This document shows, piece by piece, positions 57,771 through 64,000 of a DNA stretch of 64,000 nucleotides; within the stretch, counting starts at the first letter, position 1; each line of letters opens with the position of its first letter. The translations under genes were made by a program, and so were the position numbers. The notes under the pieces were generated by a model, which did not search any database, had not been told where the DNA came from, and saw only the letters and a program-made list of their open reading frames with translations. Source of the stretch: CAMDKS01 sp964402975 (GTDB lineage Bacteria > Bdellovibrionota_B > Oligoflexia > Oligoflexales > RGVZ01); the NCBI GenBank assembly GCA_964402975.1, contig CAYOEM010000004.1, positions 62,001 through 126,000 on the forward strand, read 5' to 3'.

Positions 57771-58355
57771 ATGGCTATTGAAGAGCATCTTTTCCGTGAA
57801 ATTAATTCCCTGGCAGGGCAATTTCGTTTGATCGATCTTGCAATGATTCTGGTCAGTAGCCCTGTGACGTGGATTGTTGTTGGCTGCTTGGTTTTCCTTA
57901 GCGCCCTGATTTTCCGGCACACAAAATTGCTAACAGTATTTTTTGCAGCTCTGGTGTCTTTAGGTATTGCCGACCTCGTGTCTTTTCGAGTTGTTAAGCA
58001 ATTAGTGGCTCGAGAGCGCCCTTGTCGCATGATGGATAATATTCATCTCGTTCTTGATCAATGTGGCGGTAGTTACGGGTTTACTTCGAATCACGCTGCA
58101 AACGCATTTGCTGTGTGGACGATCGTGGCCCTAGGGTTTGGCGCAAGGTCTTCGACATCGGCGCTCGTGATGACGCTGGCATCTTTGGTTGCAATCAGCC
58201 GAGTTTATTTGGGGGTGCACTTCGTAGGTGACATTGTCGGTGGGGCGATTTTAGGAATGATGATTGGCTTACTAGTTGAGCGCATTGGCATTACTAACCG
58301 TTGCGCCCAACTGGCCAAAAAATTATCAGCTCATCGAGCTTCGTCCGGGAAATAA
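57771..58355 (+). CDS. PAP2-type membrane phosphatase
   Basis: A 194-residue membrane protein of the phosphatidic acid phosphatase/undecaprenyl-diphosphatase type. The phosphatase triad is visible: KQLVARERP (K76 to P84), SNH at residues 106-108, and SRVYLGVHFVGD (S143 to D154). About five hydrophobic helices surround these. BacA-independent undecaprenyl-diphosphate recycling or lipid-phosphate turnover is possible. It has a start with modest GTAAGA upstream. The 3' end overlaps the convergent fadJ gene by 25 bases. Confidence 0.88.
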   Translation: MAIEEHLFREINSLAGQFRLIDLAMILVSSPVTWIVVGCLVFLSALIFRHTKLLTVFFAALVSLGIADLVSFRVVKQLVARERPCRMMDNIHLVLDQCGGSYGFTSNHAANAFAVWTIVALGFGARSSTSALVMTLASLVAISRVYLGVHFVGDIVGGAILGMMIGLLVERIGITNRCAQLAKKLSAHRASSGK

Positions 58356-60469
58356 CGGGACCCACTCTCGGCCAGTTTAACCAGTGATTTGGGTGGGGCA
58401 AATCGAGCACCCAATTTGGACTCCAGATGGCGCATTCGTTTGACTACGTCATCGGCACCGCAAAGGTCGACGTATTTGAAAGGGCCGCCGAGAAACGGCG
58501 GGAATCCGACGCCAAACACACTGCCAATATCGCCTTCGTAGGGGCTCGGAATAACACCGTCTTCCAAACACAGGATCGATTCATTGATATATCCGAGTAC
58601 GCATCGATCAATCATTTCATCTTTCGAAACATTAGCGCCGTCTTTGGCGCCGATCAGTTTGTAAATTTCCTGGTCGACTCCACCGCGTTTGCCACCGTCG
58701 TAGGTATAAAAACCTTTTCCGTTTTTGCGACCAAGTCGGCCGCTGTCAGCCACGGCCTTGAACCAGTCAGGCATCTTAAATCTTGCGGGCCAGGCCGTTT
58801 CCATGGTCTTTAAAACATGCATACCGATGTCCAACCCAACTTCATCAATAAGCGTGATAGGGCCAACGGGCCAGCCAAAACCAGTCAAGACGTCATCAAT
58901 TTGATCAATGGGCACGCCCTCTCCAACCATCATCGCAGCTTCAGCCAAATAAAAAGCTAGCGCTCGATTGACGTAAAAACCTGGACTGTCTTTCACCACT
59001 ATAATTGTTTTACCCATCTGTTGGCCCAGCTCGACGATACGTGCTACCACCCAGGGGGCAGTTTTCTCTGCCACAACGACCTCGAGAAGTGGCATCTTTT
59101 CGACTGGGGAGAAAAAGTGCATGCCAATTACCCGTTCAGGGTGGGCAGATTTAGCGGCGATATTGGCCAGGGGCAAAGCGGAGGTGTTGCTCGCAAAAAT
59201 CCAATTTTTATGAGCCGAGGGCTCGATGCCGGCCAGTATTTTTTGCTTTAGTGAAAGCTCTTCAAACACAGATTCGATCACGACGTCTAATTTTCCGAAA
59301 CCATCAGGTGATAACTGAGGAGAAATCTGTGCCAGCCGGCTTTCCGCCTCAAAATATTTAAGACGACGTCTTTTCACTTTCTTGTAAAAGAAGGCTCGAG
59401 CGTTATTCATAAGTCGCGCTAAGGAGTCTTTGCTAGGGTCACTCACGGCAACCCGAAGGCCGCGGTCGGCGCAGACGGTCGCAATGCCGCCACCCATAAA
59501 TCCCCCGCCGATAACGCCAACACTTGTAACTTTGGAGTCATCGCCAAACCGTGCCGCGCCGGCGTCCTTATAAGGATGTTTTTTTACGGCATTAGTGGAG
59601 TGAAACAAGTGAACCAGAGACTTGGACTCTTTAGTCTGGGTGAGTTCTCCAAAGAATTTAGCTTCGAGAGCTAGACCTTTCTCAAGTGAGGTTTCAAAAC
59701 CAGAAAAAACTGCATCTAGCGCCTTAAATGAAGCAGGATAGAATCCTTTTGTCTTTTTGGTAACCTCTTGTCGCGCTTTTATTGACATTACTTTTCGCCC
59801 GATGATGTTGCCCTCTAAAACGCGAGACGTCAGGTCTTTTTTCCTGTTTGAGTCGGCTCTGCGCGCTTTGTTGGCCAGCTTCAAGGCTTCAGAAATTAGA
59901 ATGCCGTCGGGTACACATGCGTCTACGAGCCCCATCTTGAGCGCCTTAGCGCCGTCAATTCGTTTGCCAGTTAGAATCATATCCAGAGACGCGGCCAGGC
60001 CTATGAGACGTGGTAGACGCTGTGTTCCTCCGGCGCCCGGTATGAATCCCAGCTGTATTTCAGGTAAACCGAGTTTCGTCTTTTCGTCGCTTGATGCCAC
60101 CCGCCACGTACATGCAAGAGCAAGTTCAAGTCCTCCGCCGAGACATGCACCACGAATCGCGGCGACAGACGGCTTACCTAGTTTGCTGATCTTTTGAAAA
60201 ATATCCTGCATTGCGCGAGAACCCTGCTCGGCGGCGTTTGCCGAGGTAAACCGGGCGATCTCGTCGATGTCAGCGCCAGCAATGAATTGATCAGGCCGTC
60301 CACTGACGATGATGATTCCCTTGCAAGTTGAATCTTCCCCGACTTTTGTCAGCATGGAGTCAAGCTGCCTCAAAACCGCCTCTGAAAGCGTGTTGGCATC
60401 TTTGTCCTCTCGCAAGAATGTAAGAATGGCGATGTCATTTTCTTTTTTAACTTGAAAATAAGTTGTCAT
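58331..60469 (-). CDS. fadJ: FadJ-type 3-hydroxyacyl-CoA dehydrogenase/enoyl-CoA hydratase
   Basis: Multifunctional beta-oxidation enzyme. The 712-residue protein begins with an enoyl-CoA hydratase/isomerase domain (IIIVSGRPDQFIAGADIDEI, AIRGACLGGGLELALAC, GLPEIQLGFIPGAGGTQRLPRL) and continues with a 3-hydroxyacyl-CoA dehydrogenase domain (GVIGGGFMGGGIATVCA near residue 317, MHFFSPVEKMPLLEVV, VKDSPGFYVNRALAFYLAEA). It has the length of FadJ/FadB (about 710-730). It follows the thiolase gene by 19 bases. The 3' end overlaps the PAP2 gene. Confidence 0.94.
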   Translation of the reverse strand: MTTYFQVKKENDIAILTFLREDKDANTLSEAVLRQLDSMLTKVGEDSTCKGIIIVSGRPDQFIAGADIDEIARFTSANAAEQGSRAMQDIFQKISKLGKPSVAAIRGACLGGGLELALACTWRVASSDEKTKLGLPEIQLGFIPGAGGTQRLPRLIGLAASLDMILTGKRIDGAKALKMGLVDACVPDGILISEALKLANKARRADSNRKKDLTSRVLEGNIIGRKVMSIKARQEVTKKTKGFYPASFKALDAVFSGFETSLEKGLALEAKFFGELTQTKESKSLVHLFHSTNAVKKHPYKDAGAARFGDDSKVTSVGVIGGGFMGGGIATVCADRGLRVAVSDPSKDSLARLMNNARAFFYKKVKRRRLKYFEAESRLAQISPQLSPDGFGKLDVVIESVFEELSLKQKILAGIEPSAHKNWIFASNTSALPLANIAAKSAHPERVIGMHFFSPVEKMPLLEVVVAEKTAPWVVARIVELGQQMGKTIIVVKDSPGFYVNRALAFYLAEAAMMVGEGVPIDQIDDVLTGFGWPVGPITLIDEVGLDIGMHVLKTMETAWPARFKMPDWFKAVADSGRLGRKNGKGFYTYDGGKRGGVDQEIYKLIGAKDGANVSKDEMIDRCVLGYINESILCLEDGVIPSPYEGDIGSVFGVGFPPFLGGPFKYVDLCGADDVVKRMRHLESKLGARFAPPKSLVKLAESGSRYFPDEAR

Positions 60470-60488
60470 ATGGGAATTTGCTCCGTGG

Positions 60489-61814
60489 TTACTTTACTCG
60501 CTCAATTAGCATGGCGCCCGCCATACCGCCCTGCGCGCATATAGAGATCACTCCTAGTGTTTTGTCCAGACGTCGAAGGCCGTAGGTTAGTGTAGTCGCA
60601 AGGCGCGCGCCAGTAGCACCAAACGGGTGGCCAATCGCAAGTGCGCCACCATGAACATTGAGTTTTTCATCCGGAATTAATCCAAAAGGCTTACTGTCGC
60701 CAAGATAACTTTCGCAGAAAGTTTTCGAGTCCATCGACTTTATACAGCTAAGAACTTGAGCAGCAAAAGCCTCGTGAATTTCAAACAGATCGATATCTTT
60801 GATTGCTAAATTATTACGTTTGAGAAGCAGTGGAATCGCAAGGGCTGGCCCAATCAGAAGCTGATCGTGGGGATTCACTCCAACAAACAAAACGTCGCGT
60901 ATAACGGCTTTGGCTGACAGACCGATGGACTTAGCAAACCCAGCATCGGCAATCAAACAGGCCGCGGCCCCGTCAGTCAGCGCTGACGAGTTGCCTGCGG
61001 TTAGGGTGCCGTACTTTCTATCAAAAGCAGGACGAAGTTTTGTAAGGGCTTCTAAGGTCGTGTCGCCCCTTATGAGGTTGTCTTTGTCAACACAGGCCTT
61101 GAACGAGGGGGGCGCCCACACGGGAACGATTTCATCGCGGAAAACGCCCGACTCCTGCGCCAAAAAAGCCTTTTTATGAGAGGCCACCGCGTAGGCGTCC
61201 TGCTCTTCCCTCGTGATCCCATTCTTCTTCGCCATGATCTCCGAGTGTTCCCCCATCGTGAGGCCCGTGAGCGGCTCACTGACGCTAGGTGGTTTCGGCA
61301 GCCATGCAGATGCGGAGAAATCTTTTAACAGCATGAGTCTTGCTGCGGCAGTTTTCGCCTTGTTGAGTTTCACAAGAAATCGGCGCGCCTCTTTTGAATA
61401 AACAATAGGAACATCACTCAAACACTCAACCCCGCCCGCAAGTATGAGTTGAGAATGACCAGCAATAATGCTGCGAGCGGCGTCGGCAATGGTCTGCATG
61501 GAGCTTGTGCAGGCGCGATTGAGGGTGTACCCATGAATGTGTGAAGGCAAGCCTAGGTTTATGATGGTGTCACGTGCGACGTTTCCGTTTTTGGTCTGCG
61601 GGACGACGACGCCGCAAGTGATTTCGTCAAGCTCGCCAACGTCAACACCACTTTTTTGTATGAGGCCAGCGATTGTTCGGCTGTATAGTTCGAGTGCATC
61701 ACTCTCTTCAAAGGAACTAAACGACTTCACAAAAGCCGTTCTTGCGCCGTCGATAATGACAGGTTTTTTTGATGTGGTGCTTCTAGTGCGTACGTATGAA
61801 TTGGCCATGGTCAT
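60489..61814 (-). CDS. fadI: FadI-type 3-ketoacyl-CoA thiolase
   Basis: Cleaves 3-ketoacyl-CoA to acetyl-CoA and a shortened acyl-CoA. The 441-residue thiolase has the nucleophile in NRACTSSMQ (C102), the HEAFA segment, NVHGGALAIGHPFGATGAR and the second catalytic Cys in CAQGGMAGAMLIE. It is of the longer FadI type, about 436 residues in Escherichia coli. TAGGAG stands nine bases before the ATG. PilZ and fadJ flank it on the same strand, so the three may be one operon. Confidence 0.94.
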   Translation of the reverse strand: MTMANSYVRTRSTTSKKPVIIDGARTAFVKSFSSFEESDALELYSRTIAGLIQKSGVDVGELDEITCGVVVPQTKNGNVARDTIINLGLPSHIHGYTLNRACTSSMQTIADAARSIIAGHSQLILAGGVECLSDVPIVYSKEARRFLVKLNKAKTAAARLMLLKDFSASAWLPKPPSVSEPLTGLTMGEHSEIMAKKNGITREEQDAYAVASHKKAFLAQESGVFRDEIVPVWAPPSFKACVDKDNLIRGDTTLEALTKLRPAFDRKYGTLTAGNSSALTDGAAACLIADAGFAKSIGLSAKAVIRDVLFVGVNPHDQLLIGPALAIPLLLKRNNLAIKDIDLFEIHEAFAAQVLSCIKSMDSKTFCESYLGDSKPFGLIPDEKLNVHGGALAIGHPFGATGARLATTLTYGLRRLDKTLGVISICAQGGMAGAMLIERVK

Positions 61815-61838
61815 CAGTTAGCTCCTACTTAGCGTTAT

Positions 61839-62222
61839 TCAAATTCCTTTAGATACTTCCATGATTTTTCTAACGAATAGCGCGACGGACGGGTCACTAT
61901 TTTTGAAAACGCCGCCGCAGCGCATTTTCTCTTTATCAAACCAGACGACCTCAACTGGGATTGAGATAGCGCGCGGTGCCGAAATGCCAAATGGTGATAA
62001 CGGAATACTGAGGACAAGTTGTTCGCCCTTCGAATAATCGGCCTTACCAGTGAACTCAATCTTGAAACCACTTTCACTAACGTCCAGAAGCACAGCGCTT
62101 TTTATGCCAAATGGCCACCAACTATGGCGCCGCATTTCCACGAGAGCGTGCGAAATGACCCTTTCTGGACGATTGTTTGATTCAGAATTGTCATTTGAGT
62201 TGTGCAATGTGGCGATCTCCAA
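61839..62222 (-). CDS. PilZ-domain protein
   Basis: A 127-residue single-domain protein. The PilZ landmark DVSESG (residues 47-52, D/NxSxxG) follows basic residues (RPERV and RRHS), and the chain continues with PVEVVWFDKEKMRCGGVFKN, the strands of a PilZ barrel. PilZ domains bind cyclic-di-GMP, though the N-terminal RxxxR is not exact here. The frame opens at a TTG (62222) without a clear binding site; a TTG at 62207 has GGAG nine bases upstream and may be the true start. It lies 24 bases before fadI in the same direction. Confidence 0.75.
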   Translation of the reverse strand: MEIATLHNSNDNSESNNRPERVISHALVEMRRHSWWPFGIKSAVLLDVSESGFKIEFTGKADYSKGEQLVLSIPLSPFGISAPRAISIPVEVVWFDKEKMRCGGVFKNSDPSVALFVRKIMEVSKGI

Positions 62223-62239
62223 GAGGTACTGGCAAAACT

Positions 62240-62279
62240 TATGAGCGGATTTGGTTCCGGAGTGTCAAAATTGTATAAT
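62240..62279. promoter_or_regulatory. Divergent promoter region of pilZ-fad and glpD
   Basis: Rightward: TTGGTT at 62251-62256, a 17-base spacer and a perfect TATAAT at 62274-62279, with a predicted start near 62286 for glpD. Leftward: a perfect TTGACA on the minus strand (62263-62268) with a weak -10 (CATAAG at 62238-62243) 19 bases downstream. The two overlap, so one regulator could control both directions. Confidence 0.4.
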
Positions 62280-62356
62280 AAAGTGCCGATGTGGGGCAAT
62301 CGACGCCTCATTATTTAAGTAATGGTATCTATATAATCGATCCATGTGTGGAAATT

Positions 62357-63613
62357 ATGACCAAAGAAGCCGCCTTAAAATTAGCAGGACGATATCGAGT
62401 TGTTATTCTTGGGGGGGGCATCCATGGCGTTGGAGTCGCACACGATCTCGCTAGCCGGGGTTGGAAAGATGTTCTGGTGGTTGAGAGATCAATCGTCGGA
62501 GCAGGGACCAGTTCCAAAAGTACAAAGTTGATTCATGGAGGTCTTCGTTATCTGCAGCACCCCCGTGATTTTCCCCTTGTTGCGGAGGGTCTCGGCGAGC
62601 GCGCACTGTTGACAAGACTTCTTCCAGACATAGTTAAGCCTCTGCCCTTTGTGTTTCCTGTAATGAAAAAGGGCGGCATGCCGCGTTTTATGATTAAGAT
62701 TGGCTTAATGCTGTATGATTTTCTTTCAAGGGGCCGATCCCTCGGGACTCACAAGTGGCTATCGACCGAACAGGCATTTAATGATGCCCCAATTTTAGAT
62801 AAGTCCGTCTTCAAAGGCTTTTACCGATTTTTTGATGGTCAGACCGATGATTTTGCCCTTGTTCAACGTGTAGCCGATTCAGTGCGTATGCTTGGCGGTG
62901 GCATCGTCGAGCACACGTCTGTTGAGCGAATCGTGCATGATCAACATGGGTGGCGAATGACGCTTCGGGGGCCTGATGGCATTCAAGATGTTACCGCAAA
63001 ATACGTGGTTAATGCGCTTGGCCCCTGGGCACACGAGCTATTTGACGCATCCGGCATAAAGCCCAAAGTTGTTGGTTTCAATAATGCCGGTATTCATTTA
63101 ATTGTTCGCGATCTGGGACTGAAGGCTGGCCTATTTCTTCAATCACCAGAAGATGGCAGAATATTCTTCGTTTTGCCTTGGGAGGGCCTGACTCTCATCG
63201 GAACCACCGAAGATATCGTGAACGGACCCGCCGATAGTTGTAAAGTGGAGCAACATCAGGTTGATTATCTTTTAGAGCGCTGTAACCGATTCTTGTCGGT
63301 TAAGCTGACTGGCGCTGATGTTATATCCAAATTTACTGGCATGCGTTGGTTAGCTCGAGCAAGTGACAGTTCACTCTCTGACACGTCGCGCACCCATCTC
63401 ATCACTGAACATCGCGAGCAGAGCGATATTTTGTACACAATATATGGCGGCAAGCTGACAGCATATCGCGCCTTATCAGAAGAACTCGGTGATAAAATTA
63501 CACGTGCATTTGGCGATCGAACACCGACGACCACAACAAAAATCGAATCTTGGGCGCCTGCCAGGACGCTCTCCCTAGAGTTGCAGGTGCCCAGACGCTT
63601 CGAAAAAATCTGA
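62357..63613 (+). CDS. glpD: Glycerol-3-phosphate dehydrogenase-like FAD enzyme (short form)
   Basis: FAD-dependent oxidation of glycerol 3-phosphate to dihydroxyacetone phosphate at the membrane, feeding electrons to quinone. The 418-residue product has the FAD motif VVILGGGIHGVGVAHDLASRG (about residues 15-35), GTSSKSTKLIHGGLRYL, FYRFFDGQTDDFALV and the C-terminal YTIYGGKLTAYRAL, the FAD-binding end of the GlpD core. It stops soon after, so the C-terminal helical domain of full-length GlpD (about 500-555 residues) is missing. No frame continues it. ATG at 62357 gives a normal N-terminus; the open frame begins 22 codons earlier at 62291. Confidence 0.85.
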   Translation: MTKEAALKLAGRYRVVILGGGIHGVGVAHDLASRGWKDVLVVERSIVGAGTSSKSTKLIHGGLRYLQHPRDFPLVAEGLGERALLTRLLPDIVKPLPFVFPVMKKGGMPRFMIKIGLMLYDFLSRGRSLGTHKWLSTEQAFNDAPILDKSVFKGFYRFFDGQTDDFALVQRVADSVRMLGGGIVEHTSVERIVHDQHGWRMTLRGPDGIQDVTAKYVVNALGPWAHELFDASGIKPKVVGFNNAGIHLIVRDLGLKAGLFLQSPEDGRIFFVLPWEGLTLIGTTEDIVNGPADSCKVEQHQVDYLLERCNRFLSVKLTGADVISKFTGMRWLARASDSSLSDTSRTHLITEHREQSDILYTIYGGKLTAYRALSEELGDKITRAFGDRTPTTTTKIESWAPARTLSLELQVPRRFEKI

Positions 63614-63641
63614 ATCATTAGACTCACTTTGAAAGACGAGA

Positions 63642-64000
63642 ATGCTAAATCGGCAAAAAACCAAAGCTGTGAAAGCTAAGCCTAAACGCCCCATGGGGCG
63701 GGTTCTTCAAAGTGTTAGACAGGTTCTTCGAATATCTCATGTCGAAGAAAAGGAAGCTGTATGGCAGTGGGGGCAAGCGATACTACCAGCCCTTCCATCG
63801 ACATTCGATATTGCTATCTGGAATATATGGAAGGGTTCTGGAGGAGACCTGTTCTTGGGGGAATACAACAACCTGGTGAAAGGACGCCACCTCTTGCTTT
63901 TGCAGGAAGTGTTGCTAACGCTAAAGGCTCTTGGCAATTTTGCGCCTAAAGGTTTCTCCGCAAGTCACGGCGCCACCTACCGCCGGCGAGATGGACTTAG
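63642..64000 (+). CDS. Endonuclease/exonuclease/phosphatase-family protein, 3' truncated by the window
   Basis: The first 119 codons of a gene cut by the right edge. After a basic N-terminus (KAVKAKPKRPMGR) the sequence reads FDIAIWNIWKG and then LLLLQEVLL, the WN and LQE motifs (metal-binding Asn and Glu) that open the EEP fold of nucleases, sphingomyelinases and lipid phosphatases. The class cannot be resolved without the rest. It starts 28 bases after glpD with a weak GAAAGACGAGA site. No signal peptide is evident. Confidence 0.7.
   Translation, partial: MLNRQKTKAVKAKPKRPMGRVLQSVRQVLRISHVEEKEAVWQWGQAILPALPSTFDIAIWNIWKGSGGDLFLGEYNNLVKGRHLLLLQEVLLTLKALGNFAPKGFSASHGATYRRRDGL

Noticed and set aside
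63601..63642. A frameshift in glpD that hides a C-terminal domain
   Set aside because: Frames after the stop hold only about ten codons before stops and no GlpD C-terminal sequence; a new gene starts at 63642.

Overview
The window reads as a gene-dense housekeeping stretch of a Gram-negative bacterium. The closest fit I can argue for is the Bdellovibrio/Oligoflexia or broader deltaproteobacterial type. Signs for this are one contiguous F1Fo operon, a menaquinone-type (type B) SdhC with no SdhD, a PurS/PurQ/small-PurL system, a TolQ/TolR-like motor next to an AgmX/PglI-type protein as in gliding deltaproteobacteria, SEC-C-tailed SecA, diaminopimelate-type MurE and many TTG/GTG starts. This assignment is inference. 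I see no tRNA, rRNA, insertion sequence, prophage or CRISPR array.

Layout. 1-5512 (+): end of an unidentified gene, then atpF-H-A-G-D-C. 5555-9264 (+): two glycosyltransferases around an atypical epimerase, probably surface glycan genes. 9294-22251 (-): a compact division and cell-wall (dcw) cluster in the order rsmH, ftsL, ftsI, a fused murE-murD, ftsW, murC, ftsQ, ftsA, ftsZ. 22662-23714 (+): a LysM lipoprotein in a gene-poor region with repeats and palindromes. 24212-27338 (-): lipid kinase, amgK and murU, the last two being the MurNAc-recycling pair. 27390-28328 (+) rpoH meets a UvrD-type helicase (28329-30404, -) end to end. 30613-34777 (+): yajC, an outer-membrane-type protein and a double M16 peptidase. 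34864-38227 (+): sdhCAB. 38370-43853 (+): purS-Q-L-F and rph.

43888-57053 (-): a long same-strand series. In transcription order it is an FHA/HD-GYP protein, an ExbB-ExbD-ExbD-GltG-like motor module, RNase J, a futalosine-hydrolase-like nucleosidase, a NUDIX hydrolase, a PP2C phosphatase, an M23 peptidase, SecA and a small tail-anchored protein. 57252-58355 (+): a secreted orphan and a PAP2 phosphatase. 58331-62222 (-): PilZ-fadI-fadJ. 62357 to the end (+): a short GlpD and the start of an endonuclease/exonuclease/phosphatase-family gene.

How they fit together. The window joins energy metabolism (ATP synthase, succinate dehydrogenase, beta-oxidation, GlpD) with envelope growth (dcw cluster, MurNAc salvage, M23, LysM, PAP2, SecA, YajC). 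A signalling layer (FHA, HD-GYP, PilZ, PP2C) lies around a possible gliding or envelope motor. The most unusual items are the MurE-MurD fusion with loss of murF, mraY and murG from the cluster, the motor module with only one Asp-bearing ExbD paralogue behind an operator-like inverted repeat, a hairpin covering the M23 ribosome binding site, and the PilZ-fad gene arrangement.
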